Position numbers and translations under genes: made by a program | The notes under the pieces: generated by a model | What the model saw: only the letters and a program-made list of their open reading frames with translations | The model's database searches: none | What the model was told of the DNA's origin: nothing | Assembly: GCA_945866305.1 (NCBI GenBank) | Contig: CAMBGS010000004.1 | Coordinates: 1 to 47,982, forward strand | DNA from: Bifidobacterium breve | Lineage (GTDB): Bacteria; Actinomycetota; Actinomycetes; Nanopelagicales; Nanopelagicaceae | Direction: 5' to 3' | Length of the DNA: 47,982 nt | Shown: piece by piece, positions 35,766-44,146 of the stretch | Layout of the letters: every line of letters begins with the position of its first letter | Numbering within the stretch: the stretch's first letter is position 1

Positions 35766-38132
35766 ATGAGAATCCGTACTCGCAAATATAAAGCACTATT
35801 TTTGGCACTCGCTACTTTATCCGTTGGCTTTCCAACTATCGCAAGCGGGGCTAATCCTGAGACAGTCAAACTCACTGTCCACTATCAGCGCGTTGCAGCA
35901 GATTACGCATCTTGGAATCTTTGGCTCTGGAAGAACAAGTTAACGGGAACTGATGAACCTGTAAGTACAACCGGCGTGCAATTTACCGGCGATGATGCAT
36001 ACGGAAAGGTTGCGACAGTTGAGTTAACCGGAATGGATAAATTCGATGATTTAGGAATCATTGTTCGTAAAGGAGAATGGCTCTCTAAAGACGTTCCAGA
36101 TGATCGATTCATAAGTAAATTTGGCGCAAATGGAGTTACCGAAATCTGGTTGCGACAAAACGACCCGACTATTTATTACGAGCTTCCTACAACTGCAGCT
36201 CCAGCCGCCCCTGATAACAAATTAGCCAAGCTATACGACTCAGCTGAGTTTTCAGCAAAATACACATATACAGGTAATGATCTCGGAAACACCTATTCGC
36301 CAACTGCAACCAAGTTCCGAGTATGGGCGCCAACGGCAATCGCGGTGACGCTTGTTACTTATGCAAAAGCAGATTCACCGCTGTCTTCTGCCGTTGAAAC
36401 CAGAATGACATCAGATGTAAATGGCACTTGGGTAGCATCTCTTTCGGGTGATCAAGAAGGCTTGATCTACAACTATCGCGTTACTTTAGAGGGACCAACA
36501 AATGAAGCCGTTGATCCTTATGTCCGCGCTACCACGATTAACGGCACACGCGGAGTCGTCGTCAATTTAGCTAAAACAAACCCCGCGGGATGGAAGAAGT
36601 CCAAGCCAAAATTTAGTGGCAAAGCAACAGATGCAGTCATCTACGAACTTCACGTCCGAGATCTTTCAATGGATTCATCAAGTGGTATATCTGCAAAGAA
36701 TAAAGGCAAGTACCTTGCTTTCACAGAATTGAATACAAAAAGCGGCGGAGTCTCTACCGGAATTTCTGCAATCAAAGACCTCGGAGTCACTCACGTTGAG
36801 TTATTGCCTATATATGATTTCGCATCTGTAGACGAAGCGGCACCAACTTTTAACTGGGGTTATGATCCAGCAAATTACAATGTGCCGGAAGGCTCATATA
36901 GTTCAGACCCAGCAAATCCAACTGCTCGCATTACTGAACTCAAGCAGGCTATCCAATCTATGCATTCCATTGGATTACGCGTCAATATGGATGTTGTTTA
37001 CAACCACGTTTATGAAACAAGCAAATTTAGTCAGAACCTAATCACGCCAGGGTATTTCTTCCGCACCGATGAGAATGGAGCGCTGACGAACGGTACTGGT
37101 GTCGGAAACGATGTTGCCTCCGAACGCCCAATGGTCCGCAAATTTATAGTTGACTCGGTTAAGTACTGGGCTACTGAATACAACCTCGATGGTTTCCGTT
37201 TTGACCTGATGGGCATTATGGATGTTAAGACAATAAATGAAGTTACCGCCGCCCTTAAGGTCATTGACCCAACAATAATAATTATTGGTGAGGGCTGGGA
37301 GATGGGAACTTTAGATAAGGATCTTCGAGCTAGCCAGACCAATATTTCGAAGTTAAATAACGTTGCACACTTTAACGATCAAATTCGTGACGGCATTAAA
37401 GGATCGGTCTTTAAGGCATCCGATACAGGTTGGGCAACTGGAAAGATCAGCGCTGTCGGAGACATCTATCCTGGAATCGTGGGCAATACTGATTACAACC
37501 CAATGTTCCTTAATAAATGGAGAACAGCAGCGCCTGGCCAATCAGTAAATTATGTTGAATCACATGACAACTTGACCTTGGCAGATAAGTTAACCGCCAG
37601 CGTTAAAGGAATTTCTCCGGCAGGGGTAGCCCAGTTGAGCCAGTTTGCTACATCCATTGCATTCCTATCTCAAGGAGTGCCATTTATGCAGGCGGGCCAA
37701 GAATTTCTGCGCTCTAAAAATGGGGATGACAACAGTTACAAATCAAATGACGCCACAAACTCGCTTAAGTGGAGTACGAAACTTAAGTACGCATCAACTG
37801 TCAATTACTACAAGGGCTTGATTGTACTCCGTGCGGCACACCCAGCCTTTCGAATGACAACCACTGCGGCGATGAAGGCAAACATAAAATTCTTCAAAGG
37901 CACAGATACGCTGATTGCATTTTCAATCAATGGTAAAGCGGTAGGGGACAAGGCGAAGACAATCGTTGTAATCCATAACGCCGATTCTGCTGGCGCTACA
38001 TTCACGTTGCCGAACGCAAATAGCTGGAACATCGTTGCTAAGGGATCTCAGATCGGTACAAAGACTCTTCAAGTATTAAAAGCCGGAAAAGTCGTTGTAC
38101 CCGGCCAATCAACTATGGTCTTGATTCAGTAG
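35766..38132 (+). CDS. pulA: Secreted type I pullulanase (GH13)
   Basis: 788 residues. A signal peptide (~1-29) is followed by a CBM41/pullulanase-associated domain (~32-140), a CBM48-like domain (~170-265) and a GH13 catalytic barrel. The barrel has the pullulanase motif FNWGYDP and catalytic residues D480 (DGFRFDLMG), E509 (IGEGWE) and D601 (ESHDNLT), plus a C-terminal beta domain. The YNWGYDP consensus has F for Y. It would cut alpha-1,6 branches of pullulan, starch or glycogen outside the cell, feeding oligosaccharides to the cytosolic alpha-glucosidase. No sortase or membrane anchor is seen. It is a single-gene unit. Confidence 0.93.
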   Translation: MRIRTRKYKALFLALATLSVGFPTIASGANPETVKLTVHYQRVAADYASWNLWLWKNKLTGTDEPVSTTGVQFTGDDAYGKVATVELTGMDKFDDLGIIVRKGEWLSKDVPDDRFISKFGANGVTEIWLRQNDPTIYYELPTTAAPAAPDNKLAKLYDSAEFSAKYTYTGNDLGNTYSPTATKFRVWAPTAIAVTLVTYAKADSPLSSAVETRMTSDVNGTWVASLSGDQEGLIYNYRVTLEGPTNEAVDPYVRATTINGTRGVVVNLAKTNPAGWKKSKPKFSGKATDAVIYELHVRDLSMDSSSGISAKNKGKYLAFTELNTKSGGVSTGISAIKDLGVTHVELLPIYDFASVDEAAPTFNWGYDPANYNVPEGSYSSDPANPTARITELKQAIQSMHSIGLRVNMDVVYNHVYETSKFSQNLITPGYFFRTDENGALTNGTGVGNDVASERPMVRKFIVDSVKYWATEYNLDGFRFDLMGIMDVKTINEVTAALKVIDPTIIIIGEGWEMGTLDKDLRASQTNISKLNNVAHFNDQIRDGIKGSVFKASDTGWATGKISAVGDIYPGIVGNTDYNPMFLNKWRTAAPGQSVNYVESHDNLTLADKLTASVKGISPAGVAQLSQFATSIAFLSQGVPFMQAGQEFLRSKNGDDNSYKSNDATNSLKWSTKLKYASTVNYYKGLIVLRAAHPAFRMTTTAAMKANIKFFKGTDTLIAFSINGKAVGDKAKTIVVIHNADSAGATFTLPNANSWNIVAKGSQIGTKTLQVLKAGKVVVPGQSTMVLIQ

Positions 38133-38201
38133 CTTTCCCACGCTGCAAATCATTGCTTTTCTACTCTCCTGCTGTACGCTCATAGAAAGAGGGAGAAGGC
38201 T

Positions 38202-39032
38202 ATGAAAGAAGTCGCTGTAGTCACTGGTGCTGCATCCGGGATCGGACGCGGCATTGCTCATCGTCTCGCCGAGGATTACACAGTAATACTTATTGATCTT
38301 AATCCAGCGAACTTGCCGTTGGTTGAAAAGGAGATCAAAGATGCCGGAAATCAGGCATATTCAGTTCTTGGAGATGTCGGTAAACGTTCCACACATCAAA
38401 GTGCAAGAGCGTTAGCGGAATCCAAAGGAAATTTGATCTCTTGGGTTAATTGCGCTGGATGGACCAGGGGAGCGCCGATGCATGATTTCCCAAATGATCC
38501 GGCGGTGCTAGAAGAGTTAATCAACGCAAACCAAGTTGGTTCTTTCTGGGGCTGTACAGAGGCAGTGGCGTCTTTTACGATGAGAAAAGTTCCCGGAGCG
38601 ATTGTAAATATTTCATCTGTTCATGGTCGCAGAGCATGGCCTGATCACGCGGTTTATGAGATGACTAAGGCAGCAGTTGATGCGCTAACACGCAATGTGG
38701 CCGTTGCTTATGGGCCATTTGGAATTCGGGCAAATGCGGTTGCACCGGGTGCCATCATGACTCCCGCACTTGAGAAGAGTTTTGTAGATGCGCCAGATCC
38801 CGTCGCTCGACGTCAATCACTTGAGTTATTGACACCATTGAAACGTATCGGGGAGCCACGCGAGATTGCGGAAGTCGTTGCCTTCTTACTATCCACTCGC
38901 GCTTCTTATTTATCAGGTCAAAGTATTGCCGTCGAAGGTGGTTGGACATCCGCACTTGGTGTTGCAGAGGTTGATATTGAGTTAGCTAAACATTATGGCT
39001 TAGATTCTAAAACTGGCTTACCCAAGAGTTAA
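38202..39032 (+). CDS. Short-chain dehydrogenase/reductase
   Basis: 276 residues with a Rossmann fold. The cofactor loop is GAASGIGRGIAHRL, followed by an acidic residue after the second strand (LIDLNP), which favours NAD(H). The catalytic tyrosine/lysine are in YEMTKAAVDAL and a serine in NISSVHGR. The tail EGGWTSALG is typical of polyol or sugar-acid dehydrogenases. GGGAGAAGG is a strong ribosome site. The next gene is a mutarotase-like protein 21 bases on, which suggests a role in sugar catabolism. The actual substrate is unknown. Confidence 0.88.
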   Translation: MKEVAVVTGAASGIGRGIAHRLAEDYTVILIDLNPANLPLVEKEIKDAGNQAYSVLGDVGKRSTHQSARALAESKGNLISWVNCAGWTRGAPMHDFPNDPAVLEELINANQVGSFWGCTEAVASFTMRKVPGAIVNISSVHGRRAWPDHAVYEMTKAAVDALTRNVAVAYGPFGIRANAVAPGAIMTPALEKSFVDAPDPVARRQSLELLTPLKRIGEPREIAEVVAFLLSTRASYLSGQSIAVEGGWTSALGVAEVDIELAKHYGLDSKTGLPKS

Positions 39033-39053
39033 TCACAGATTGCGAGTATTGAT

Positions 39054-40109
39054 ATGACAATCAAAGGACCGAGAGATCCTTTCACCCGCCGAGTTTCTGG
39101 TCATTATGGCCGACTTTCTGTCTGGGAAGGTCATGAAATTATTGAGATGACATCACCGCAGATTCATCTCAAAGTTAGCCTGACTCGAGGCGCAGAAATT
39201 TTGGAGCTACGATCTAAAAAATTAGATTTAGATTTACTCTGGCATGGGCAAGAAGATATCGTCAGATATCGAGAGGGAGTGCAATCTACTCAAGCGGCTA
39301 TCGGCAATTTTCTCGATCACTTCAGCGGGGGATGGCAAGAGGTATTGCCGGCTGCAAATTTTCCAGTTGATTACAAGGGTGCCTCCTTTGGAGCCCACGG
39401 TGAAGTAGCGCTTCTATCTTGGGATTATCGAATTTTAGAAGATAGAGAAGAAACAATTTCTGTTGAGTTCTCAGTCAATCTGCGACGCATGCCGTTGCGG
39501 TTAATTCGGATAATGACTTTGACCAATGGAGAACTTCGCTTTGATGAATCTGTTGAAAATCTAAGTGGAGAAGAAATGGAATTTCAGTGGGGTCAACACC
39601 TTGTGATCGGTGGACCTTTTATAGATCCAGGTATGGAAATCATCGTAAATCCAGGTGAGCCAATTGAAGTTCCAAGTTATCTGGGGTCTTCTTATGATCT
39701 TGATTCAACGTATCGCTTTAAACCAGATAGCAATTCGAAGTGGCCAAATGCGCTCGATGGCTCTGGCCAGGTTGTTGATGTAAGCACCTTCGGGGCTAAT
39801 GATGGAACAGATGGCCACGTCATCCTTGGTCCTATGAGCAAGAGCTCAGTAACTTTTAGAAATAAGACGCTACAAACAGATATAACTCTAGAATGGGATA
39901 AGAAAGTCTTTCCTTACTGCTGGATTTGGATGGTGTTCGGTGGCGTCAAAACTTGGCCACTTTGGGGTAAGGAAAGACTGATAACCCTTGAACCCTTTTC
40001 ATCTCCAGTCATACCTTTAACCGAAGCAATTAAACAAGATAAAGCTCTCATCTTGGGAGCAAAAGAAAGCATGAAGACTTGGGTATCTTTTAAACTAGAG
40101 GATATTTAA
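39054..40109 (+). CDS. Aldose-1-epimerase-like (galactose mutarotase superfamily) protein
   Basis: 351 residues of beta-sandwich type. DHFSGGWQEVLPAANFPVDY and SFGAHGEVALLSWDY resemble the substrate-binding core of aldose epimerases and DUF4432-like proteins. FQWGQHLVIG carries the second conserved histidine, and FPYCWIWMVFGG is found near the end. It would convert sugar anomers in the cytosol, or act on a sugar acid in the same pathway as the SDR upstream. No signal peptide. The superfamily call is good and the precise activity unknown. Confidence 0.75.
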   Translation: MTIKGPRDPFTRRVSGHYGRLSVWEGHEIIEMTSPQIHLKVSLTRGAEILELRSKKLDLDLLWHGQEDIVRYREGVQSTQAAIGNFLDHFSGGWQEVLPAANFPVDYKGASFGAHGEVALLSWDYRILEDREETISVEFSVNLRRMPLRLIRIMTLTNGELRFDESVENLSGEEMEFQWGQHLVIGGPFIDPGMEIIVNPGEPIEVPSYLGSSYDLDSTYRFKPDSNSKWPNALDGSGQVVDVSTFGANDGTDGHVILGPMSKSSVTFRNKTLQTDITLEWDKKVFPYCWIWMVFGGVKTWPLWGKERLITLEPFSSPVIPLTEAIKQDKALILGAKESMKTWVSFKLEDI

Positions 40110-40112
40110 AGT

Positions 40113-40355
40113 TTACGAATCGAGCTGATCTTCTAGAAATTCAAGAATCTCACGTAGCTCTATACCTAAGAATCCATTCTGCGGAATCGCGGCTAGCAAA
40201 CTGGAATTCAATCGTGGAGTAGGTCTAATCATCTCGCCCCACTTGTTTTCTAATTCCGCAGGAGCCTGGTTGAACAAATTATCTTCGACATAATTAACGG
40301 AACAGAGCGAAACGAAAATGATCGCATTGAAGATGCGGTCACGATCTTGCGCCAA
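40113..40355 (-). CDS. Doubtful small ORF in an otherwise gene-free 368-base gap
   Basis: An 80-residue reading frame with a TTG start and a stop three codons upstream, but no ribosome site and no recognised family. It contains a plausible helix at the C-terminus (LREILEFLEDQLDS). It may be a small protein or the eroded C-terminus of a lost gene. The remaining bases 40356-40477 show nothing beyond the GAGGT ribosome site of the next gene. Confidence 0.25.
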   Translation of the reverse strand: MAQDRDRIFNAIIFVSLCSVNYVEDNLFNQAPAELENKWGEMIRPTPRLNSSLLAAIPQNGFLGIELREILEFLEDQLDS

Positions 40356-40477
40356 ATCTGTCTAGATGAAGATCATTTCCCTACCTTCCTAACCCTTTCG
40401 GCTTACTCTCAATTCCTAGTCAGTGCACCTGGCGGGCCTATAAGATAAGGGCTCTATCGCATCGAGGTCATTGCATC

Positions 40478-41617
40478 GTGAAATCACTTGCCGCACTTCT
40501 TCGCCAAAGTGGTGAACCGCTTCCTTATGCAACCACGCGACCACTTGAAATTGTCGAAGTAGATCTTGCACCACCCGGTGCTGGGGAAGTGCTCATAAAA
40601 ATTGAATCGGCAGGAATTTGCCATTCCGATCTCTCAGTTGTTAATGGCACACGTCCGCGTCCGCTACCACTTGTTGCCGGACATGAATCGGCGGGTGTTG
40701 TCGTTGAAATAGGCGCCGGTGTTAAAGGTCTAAAAGTTGGCGATCACGTAACCAGTGTTTTTCTTCCTAGCTGTGGCAAATGCGCTGAATGCACAACAGG
40801 TACGCCAGCTTTTTGTTCAGTAGGTGCATCATCAAATGCACGCGGTGAAATGATCAGTGGGGGATCGCGAATTAGTTTTAATGGCACACCAGTGAGCCAC
40901 TACAACGGTGTTTCTTGCTACAGCCAATATGCGGTTCTTGATGAACGCTCACTAATAAAACTTCCTGAAGACATTCCATTTGATATCGCCGCGCTCTTTG
41001 GTTGCGCACTTCTTACAGGTATCGGTGCAGTTCGAAACTCTGCACATGCAAAAGCAGGACAGTCACTTGGTGTATGGGGCCTTGGCGGCGTTGGTCTCTC
41101 GGCGCTAATTGGTGCAGTAATTTCCCAAGCATCACCAATTTTTGCAATTGATCCGGTTGCATCAAAGCGCGAACTTGCACTTGAACTCGGCGCAGATTTT
41201 GCCTTGGATCCAAATGAGAACCTACGCGATCACCTCCCTGCTGGAGTATTGGTCGCAATTGAATGTGCTGGAAGAGCCGACACATTAAAAGCTGCCTATG
41301 AAGCAACTAGTCGTGGAGGAACAACGGTGACAGTTGGCCTGCCTCCTGCAACAGAGATGCTTTCTATATCAGCGCTATCTTTAGTGTCAGATGTGAAAAC
41401 CATTCGTGGTTCTTACCTTGGCTCTGCAAACCCACGTGTTGATATTCCAGAATTTGTTGATTTCTGGCGAGCAGGCAAACTGCCAGTTGAAAAGCTGCTG
41501 ACATCGGTGAGCCCAATGGCTCAGGTAAATGAAGCGATGGACGCACTACAAAGCGCCCAAGTAGTCAGGCAAGTAATTCATCCGCATTCGGGAGTTTGGG
41601 CTCTTGAAAACTCTTGA
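40478..41617 (+). CDS. Zinc-dependent alcohol dehydrogenase (MDR superfamily)
   Basis: 379 residues. GICHSD supplies a catalytic-zinc cysteine, GHES a histidine/glutamate pair and FGCALLTG the second catalytic-zinc cysteine. CGKCAECTTGTPAFC provides the four structural-zinc cysteines, and GLGGVGLSA is the NAD-binding loop. The layout with the second zinc cysteine retained and a long middle lobe resembles class-III-like and benzyl-alcohol-type dehydrogenases. The GTG start has GAGGT upstream. The substrate is unknown; it may serve the sugar-dehydrogenase region upstream, but it is separated from it by 368 bases. Confidence 0.9.
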   Translation: MKSLAALLRQSGEPLPYATTRPLEIVEVDLAPPGAGEVLIKIESAGICHSDLSVVNGTRPRPLPLVAGHESAGVVVEIGAGVKGLKVGDHVTSVFLPSCGKCAECTTGTPAFCSVGASSNARGEMISGGSRISFNGTPVSHYNGVSCYSQYAVLDERSLIKLPEDIPFDIAALFGCALLTGIGAVRNSAHAKAGQSLGVWGLGGVGLSALIGAVISQASPIFAIDPVASKRELALELGADFALDPNENLRDHLPAGVLVAIECAGRADTLKAAYEATSRGGTTVTVGLPPATEMLSISALSLVSDVKTIRGSYLGSANPRVDIPEFVDFWRAGKLPVEKLLTSVSPMAQVNEAMDALQSAQVVRQVIHPHSGVWALENS

Positions 41618-41641
41618 CAGAGAAAGATTTGCTGTTAAATT
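41614..41641 (+). promoter_or_regulatory. Promoter of the secreted protease gene (leaderless)
   Basis: A perfect -35 TTGACA (41614-41619) overlaps the stop codon of the preceding gene. After 16 bases comes an extended -10, TGtTAAATT (41633-41641). The ATG is at 41647, about where transcription should start, and no ribosome site exists. This is the clearest leaderless promoter in the window. Confidence 0.7.
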
Positions 41642-41646
41642 GAGTT

Positions 41647-42648
41647 ATGCGCAAAGTTGCTCTAGCCCTTTTGATGATGAGTGCGCTGATTTTCTCTTCG
41701 ACGCCAGTTTCTCAGGCTGGATTAAATGCACCAGTTAATCTCGATAACCCTCGAGCGGTTCCAATCTTTGGGCAGGAAGGCCCCTCACAAGTTAACTTGA
41801 TGGCCGGATGGAGTGGATTCCTATATTCACCACGTATTGTCTTTAGCGCTGCACATTCCTATTACCGTTTTGAGGCCAATGGTGATCGCGTTTTGATTGC
41901 GCCTAAGTATGTAACTGTAGGTAAACCTAACTCCTCAGTTAAGAGTACTGAAGGTAGAGCAAAGGTCATTCAGACTTATGTAGGTGATTATAGAAAATCA
42001 TCAATGGGCGGACAAAACGACTTTATTGTTCTTGTATTAGATAGAGATTTAGCCAGCATATCTGCAGCAAAGTTGATGACTGCAGAAGCTGAGGCTGAAT
42101 TAGTTAAGGCACGAGCAGAGGTAGTTTTCCATGGCTACGGTGAGTATCGAGATCGTTGTGATCCCGGCCAAAAGAATCCGTGTGCTGAGGATCGGAATAA
42201 TCCCAATAAAAGCCCAAGCGAACTTCCGCGAATTATGAGATCTAACTTGGCTCCCAAGTCTGATTTTCCATGGTTGCAAGGCCAGCAACTTACTGATGTG
42301 GCAAAAGAAACACTGTTAACAAATCTTTCATCCTGCCCTGGTGACTCTGGTAGTGGGATGACAACCACCTATAAAGGGAAGGTAATTTATGTGGGGCAAG
42401 CCTTTTCATCTGGAATGAATTTCTATGCCTGTGGAGCATCTAACACCCCTGCTAATGAAAAACACCCCCGAGAGCTTGCTGTTTTTTCTCCAATTTATAA
42501 GCATTTAGATTTAATCAAGCAAGCTGAAGAATTTGTGGCCCAACAAGTTGTAGTCGGAAAGTCTACGATCCAATGTATTAAGGGAAAAGTAGTCACGAAG
42601 ATAACTGCAATAAAACCTGTTTGCCCAAAGGGTTATAAGAAAAAATAA
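41647..42648 (+). CDS. Secreted trypsin-like serine protease with Cys/Lys C-terminal tail
   Basis: 333 residues. A signal peptide (~1-24) precedes a chymotrypsin-fold protease with H70 (FSAAHSY), D125 (QNDFIVLVL) and S234 (CPGDSGSG) as a likely triad. The last ~28 residues form a separate tail with two cysteines, two lysine-rich patches and the ending CPKGYKKK. I recall similar tails on other exported proteins of related actinobacteria, but cannot check. The target substrate is unknown. It is a single-gene transcript from a leaderless promoter. The tRNA-Lys remnant begins two bases after its stop codon. Confidence 0.85.
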   Translation: MRKVALALLMMSALIFSSTPVSQAGLNAPVNLDNPRAVPIFGQEGPSQVNLMAGWSGFLYSPRIVFSAAHSYYRFEANGDRVLIAPKYVTVGKPNSSVKSTEGRAKVIQTYVGDYRKSSMGGQNDFIVLVLDRDLASISAAKLMTAEAEAELVKARAEVVFHGYGEYRDRCDPGQKNPCAEDRNNPNKSPSELPRIMRSNLAPKSDFPWLQGQQLTDVAKETLLTNLSSCPGDSGSGMTTTYKGKVIYVGQAFSSGMNFYACGASNTPANEKHPRELAVFSPIYKHLDLIKQAEEFVAQQVVVGKSTIQCIKGKVVTKITAIKPVCPKGYKKK

Positions 42649-42649
42649 G

Positions 42650-42690
42650 TGGGTTGTGAGGGACTCGAACTCCGACTGGGTGATTAAGAG
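42650..42690 (-). pseudogene. Degenerate 3' half of a tRNA-Lys(CUU) gene, possible attachment site remnant
   Basis: Read on the minus strand, the bases run from an anticodon loop CTCTTAA through a variable region to a T-loop TTCGAGT, CCCTC, and an acceptor-like end ACAACCC-A, as in the 3' half of tRNA-Lys(CUU). No 5' half is found: the complementary acceptor strand GGGTTGT is absent upstream. The T-stem is broken (CGGAG against CCCTC). It cannot be a working tRNA. Integrases commonly leave such 3' fragments at island ends. Confidence 0.6.
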
Positions 42691-42741
42691 ATAGACCATA
42701 ACGATTGAATCTGGGGTGTGCTGGAATTTCGCACTGTAAAC

Positions 42742-43278
42742 CTATTTTTCTATTGCAATAGGAGGTGCGAAAGCCAACCGAAGTGCTACTTGATTTGGTT
42801 TTAAAGCGCTAGAAGTGGTTAGGTCAAAGTTTGCGCCTTCAAAGGCAGAAACTTCAGCTTTCTTAAGTGCAATGCTAAATTCAAGGGCTCGCATTGTTCC
42901 CAGTTCTGAACCTTCGGTTTTATCATCGAAGCCACCAACGATTTGAGCATAAATTACACCCGAATCTCTGGATAAATTCTCACGGAGAAAATATGCTTTT
43001 AAATCACTCTCTATTTGAGATTTGTTGAATGTTGAATAATAAAAATTAAATCCTTGCTCAATTGGTGACTTTTCCTGGCTCTTAGAATCCTGTATGTTCA
43101 AAACTTGACCAGTGGAATTAATCGGTGTTGCGGCATCTCCAGTTGCACCTGGCACGGCAAAGGAGATACTTGTCAGGAAAATTACGGAAAGGCTCAAGAG
43201 TAAATCAGCAAAAACCCATCCCGCGATATTTACAGAGTCATCTTGTTCGGGCTCAACAAAGAGCTCTCTCCGACTCAC
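42742..43278 (-). CDS. MotB/TolR-like single-span membrane protein
   Basis: 178 residues. A cytosolic N-terminus of ~17 residues is followed by one span (~18-41) carrying an aspartate, D25, in GWVFADLLLSLSVIFL. That spacing and the D-L-L pattern match the proton-binding aspartate of MotB, TolR and ZorB-like stator subunits. The extracytoplasmic part (~42-178) has no recognised peptidoglycan-binding signature, although GTMRALEFSIALKKAEV is vaguely OmpA-like. The GTG start overlaps the stop of the partner gene as GTGA. I infer one subunit of a two-part ion channel or force-transmitting complex. Experimental function is unknown. Confidence 0.55.
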   Translation of the reverse strand: MSRRELFVEPEQDDSVNIAGWVFADLLLSLSVIFLTSISFAVPGATGDAATPINSTGQVLNIQDSKSQEKSPIEQGFNFYYSTFNKSQIESDLKAYFLRENLSRDSGVIYAQIVGGFDDKTEGSELGTMRALEFSIALKKAEVSAFEGANFDLTTSSALKPNQVALRLAFAPPIAIEK

Positions 43279-44030
43279 TTTTGAAATTTCTCTATTAACT
43301 TCTGAATAGAACCTAATTGCTGCCGAATAGCAGAACCTTTAGCAAGTTCGGCGGCGCTCTTCTCAGAAGACTTCATCAATTTTCCAACGGAGGATGTGGA
43401 TGCGCGAAGATCACGAATTGCCGCTGAAATACTCTGGTTAAGAATAACCGGAGTCAGAGCCTTAAATTTAAAAGTGAATTCATTTATATCAAGTGCGAGA
43501 TGTAAACGCTCTTGGTCAATTTCAGCTTTCTCAGCATTGCGTCGAACTTTGGATGTCTGTTGCAAATAAGCGATCGCGATAGAAGCAATAATTACTAGCG
43601 TTAGCAAAAGAAAGTCAATACGTGCGATGTTACTTAGAGTCCAGAATTTACTTAAGACTCCGTAACCATTTTCCCAGAAATCAAAGAAGTTCACGATCTT
43701 GTTAGGATTTGACTCTGAATAACTAGAGAAAGCCGTAGTTGCTTGGCTAATTCCCGCCCAAGTGAAAGCAACTGGTACGAAAACCATAATATTTCTAAAG
43801 GTAATCAGTCGTTCTGATAGAGAGTTTTCGCGGAGACCAGATTTAATCTCCGGATATGGCATCATTTCGGTTGCGTCATAGCCAGACCAATAGTCGAGAT
43901 CAGCACCTTTCTCTACAGACGGGATTAATCGGGATATATAAGCATCTTCGATTAGGTTGTGTTTCTTGGCCCAAATCCCAATTTTTGATGCTAATTGCGG
44001 ATTCGCTACTGCAGATTTCTTAGATGCCAC
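43275..44030 (-). CDS. Two-span membrane protein, probable partner of the MotB-like protein
   Basis: 251 residues. A cytosolic N-terminal region (~1-75) is followed by a span (~77-100, NIMVFVPVAFTWAGISQA), an external loop ending FFDFWENGYG, and a second span (~137-157). A long cytosolic helix of ~90 residues, likely coiled coil, ends the protein. I see no MotA or ExbB signature, but the layout of few spans plus a large cytosolic helical tail beside a MotB-like gene is stator-like. The GTG start has no ribosome site; a TAGTTT -10-like hexamer lies six bases before it. I do not recognise a named family. Confidence 0.55.
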   Translation of the reverse strand: MASKKSAVANPQLASKIGIWAKKHNLIEDAYISRLIPSVEKGADLDYWSGYDATEMMPYPEIKSGLRENSLSERLITFRNIMVFVPVAFTWAGISQATTAFSSYSESNPNKIVNFFDFWENGYGVLSKFWTLSNIARIDFLLLTLVIIASIAIAYLQQTSKVRRNAEKAEIDQERLHLALDINEFTFKFKALTPVILNQSISAAIRDLRASTSSVGKLMKSSEKSAAELAKGSAIRQQLGSIQKLIEKFQK

Positions 44031-44146
44031 GAGGTAAAACTAGTGGAACTATCGCCCGAGAGCGAGGGGATATCTAGCAGAAGTTATCTTGGGTAGGATT
44101 TGCACATTGCGATTGGTTTTTGCGGGCCAGGATGAAGGGGGCGAGT

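Noticed and set aside
42650-42740. Complete tRNA-Lys gene on the minus strand
   Set aside because: No 5' acceptor strand or D-arm can be found and the T-stem does not pair, so only a fragment is present.
42742-44030. Zorya phage-defence assignment for the stator-like pair
   Set aside because: The partner protein is much shorter than ZorA, no MotA-type signature is visible, and no ZorC/ZorD/ZorE-type gene lies next to it.
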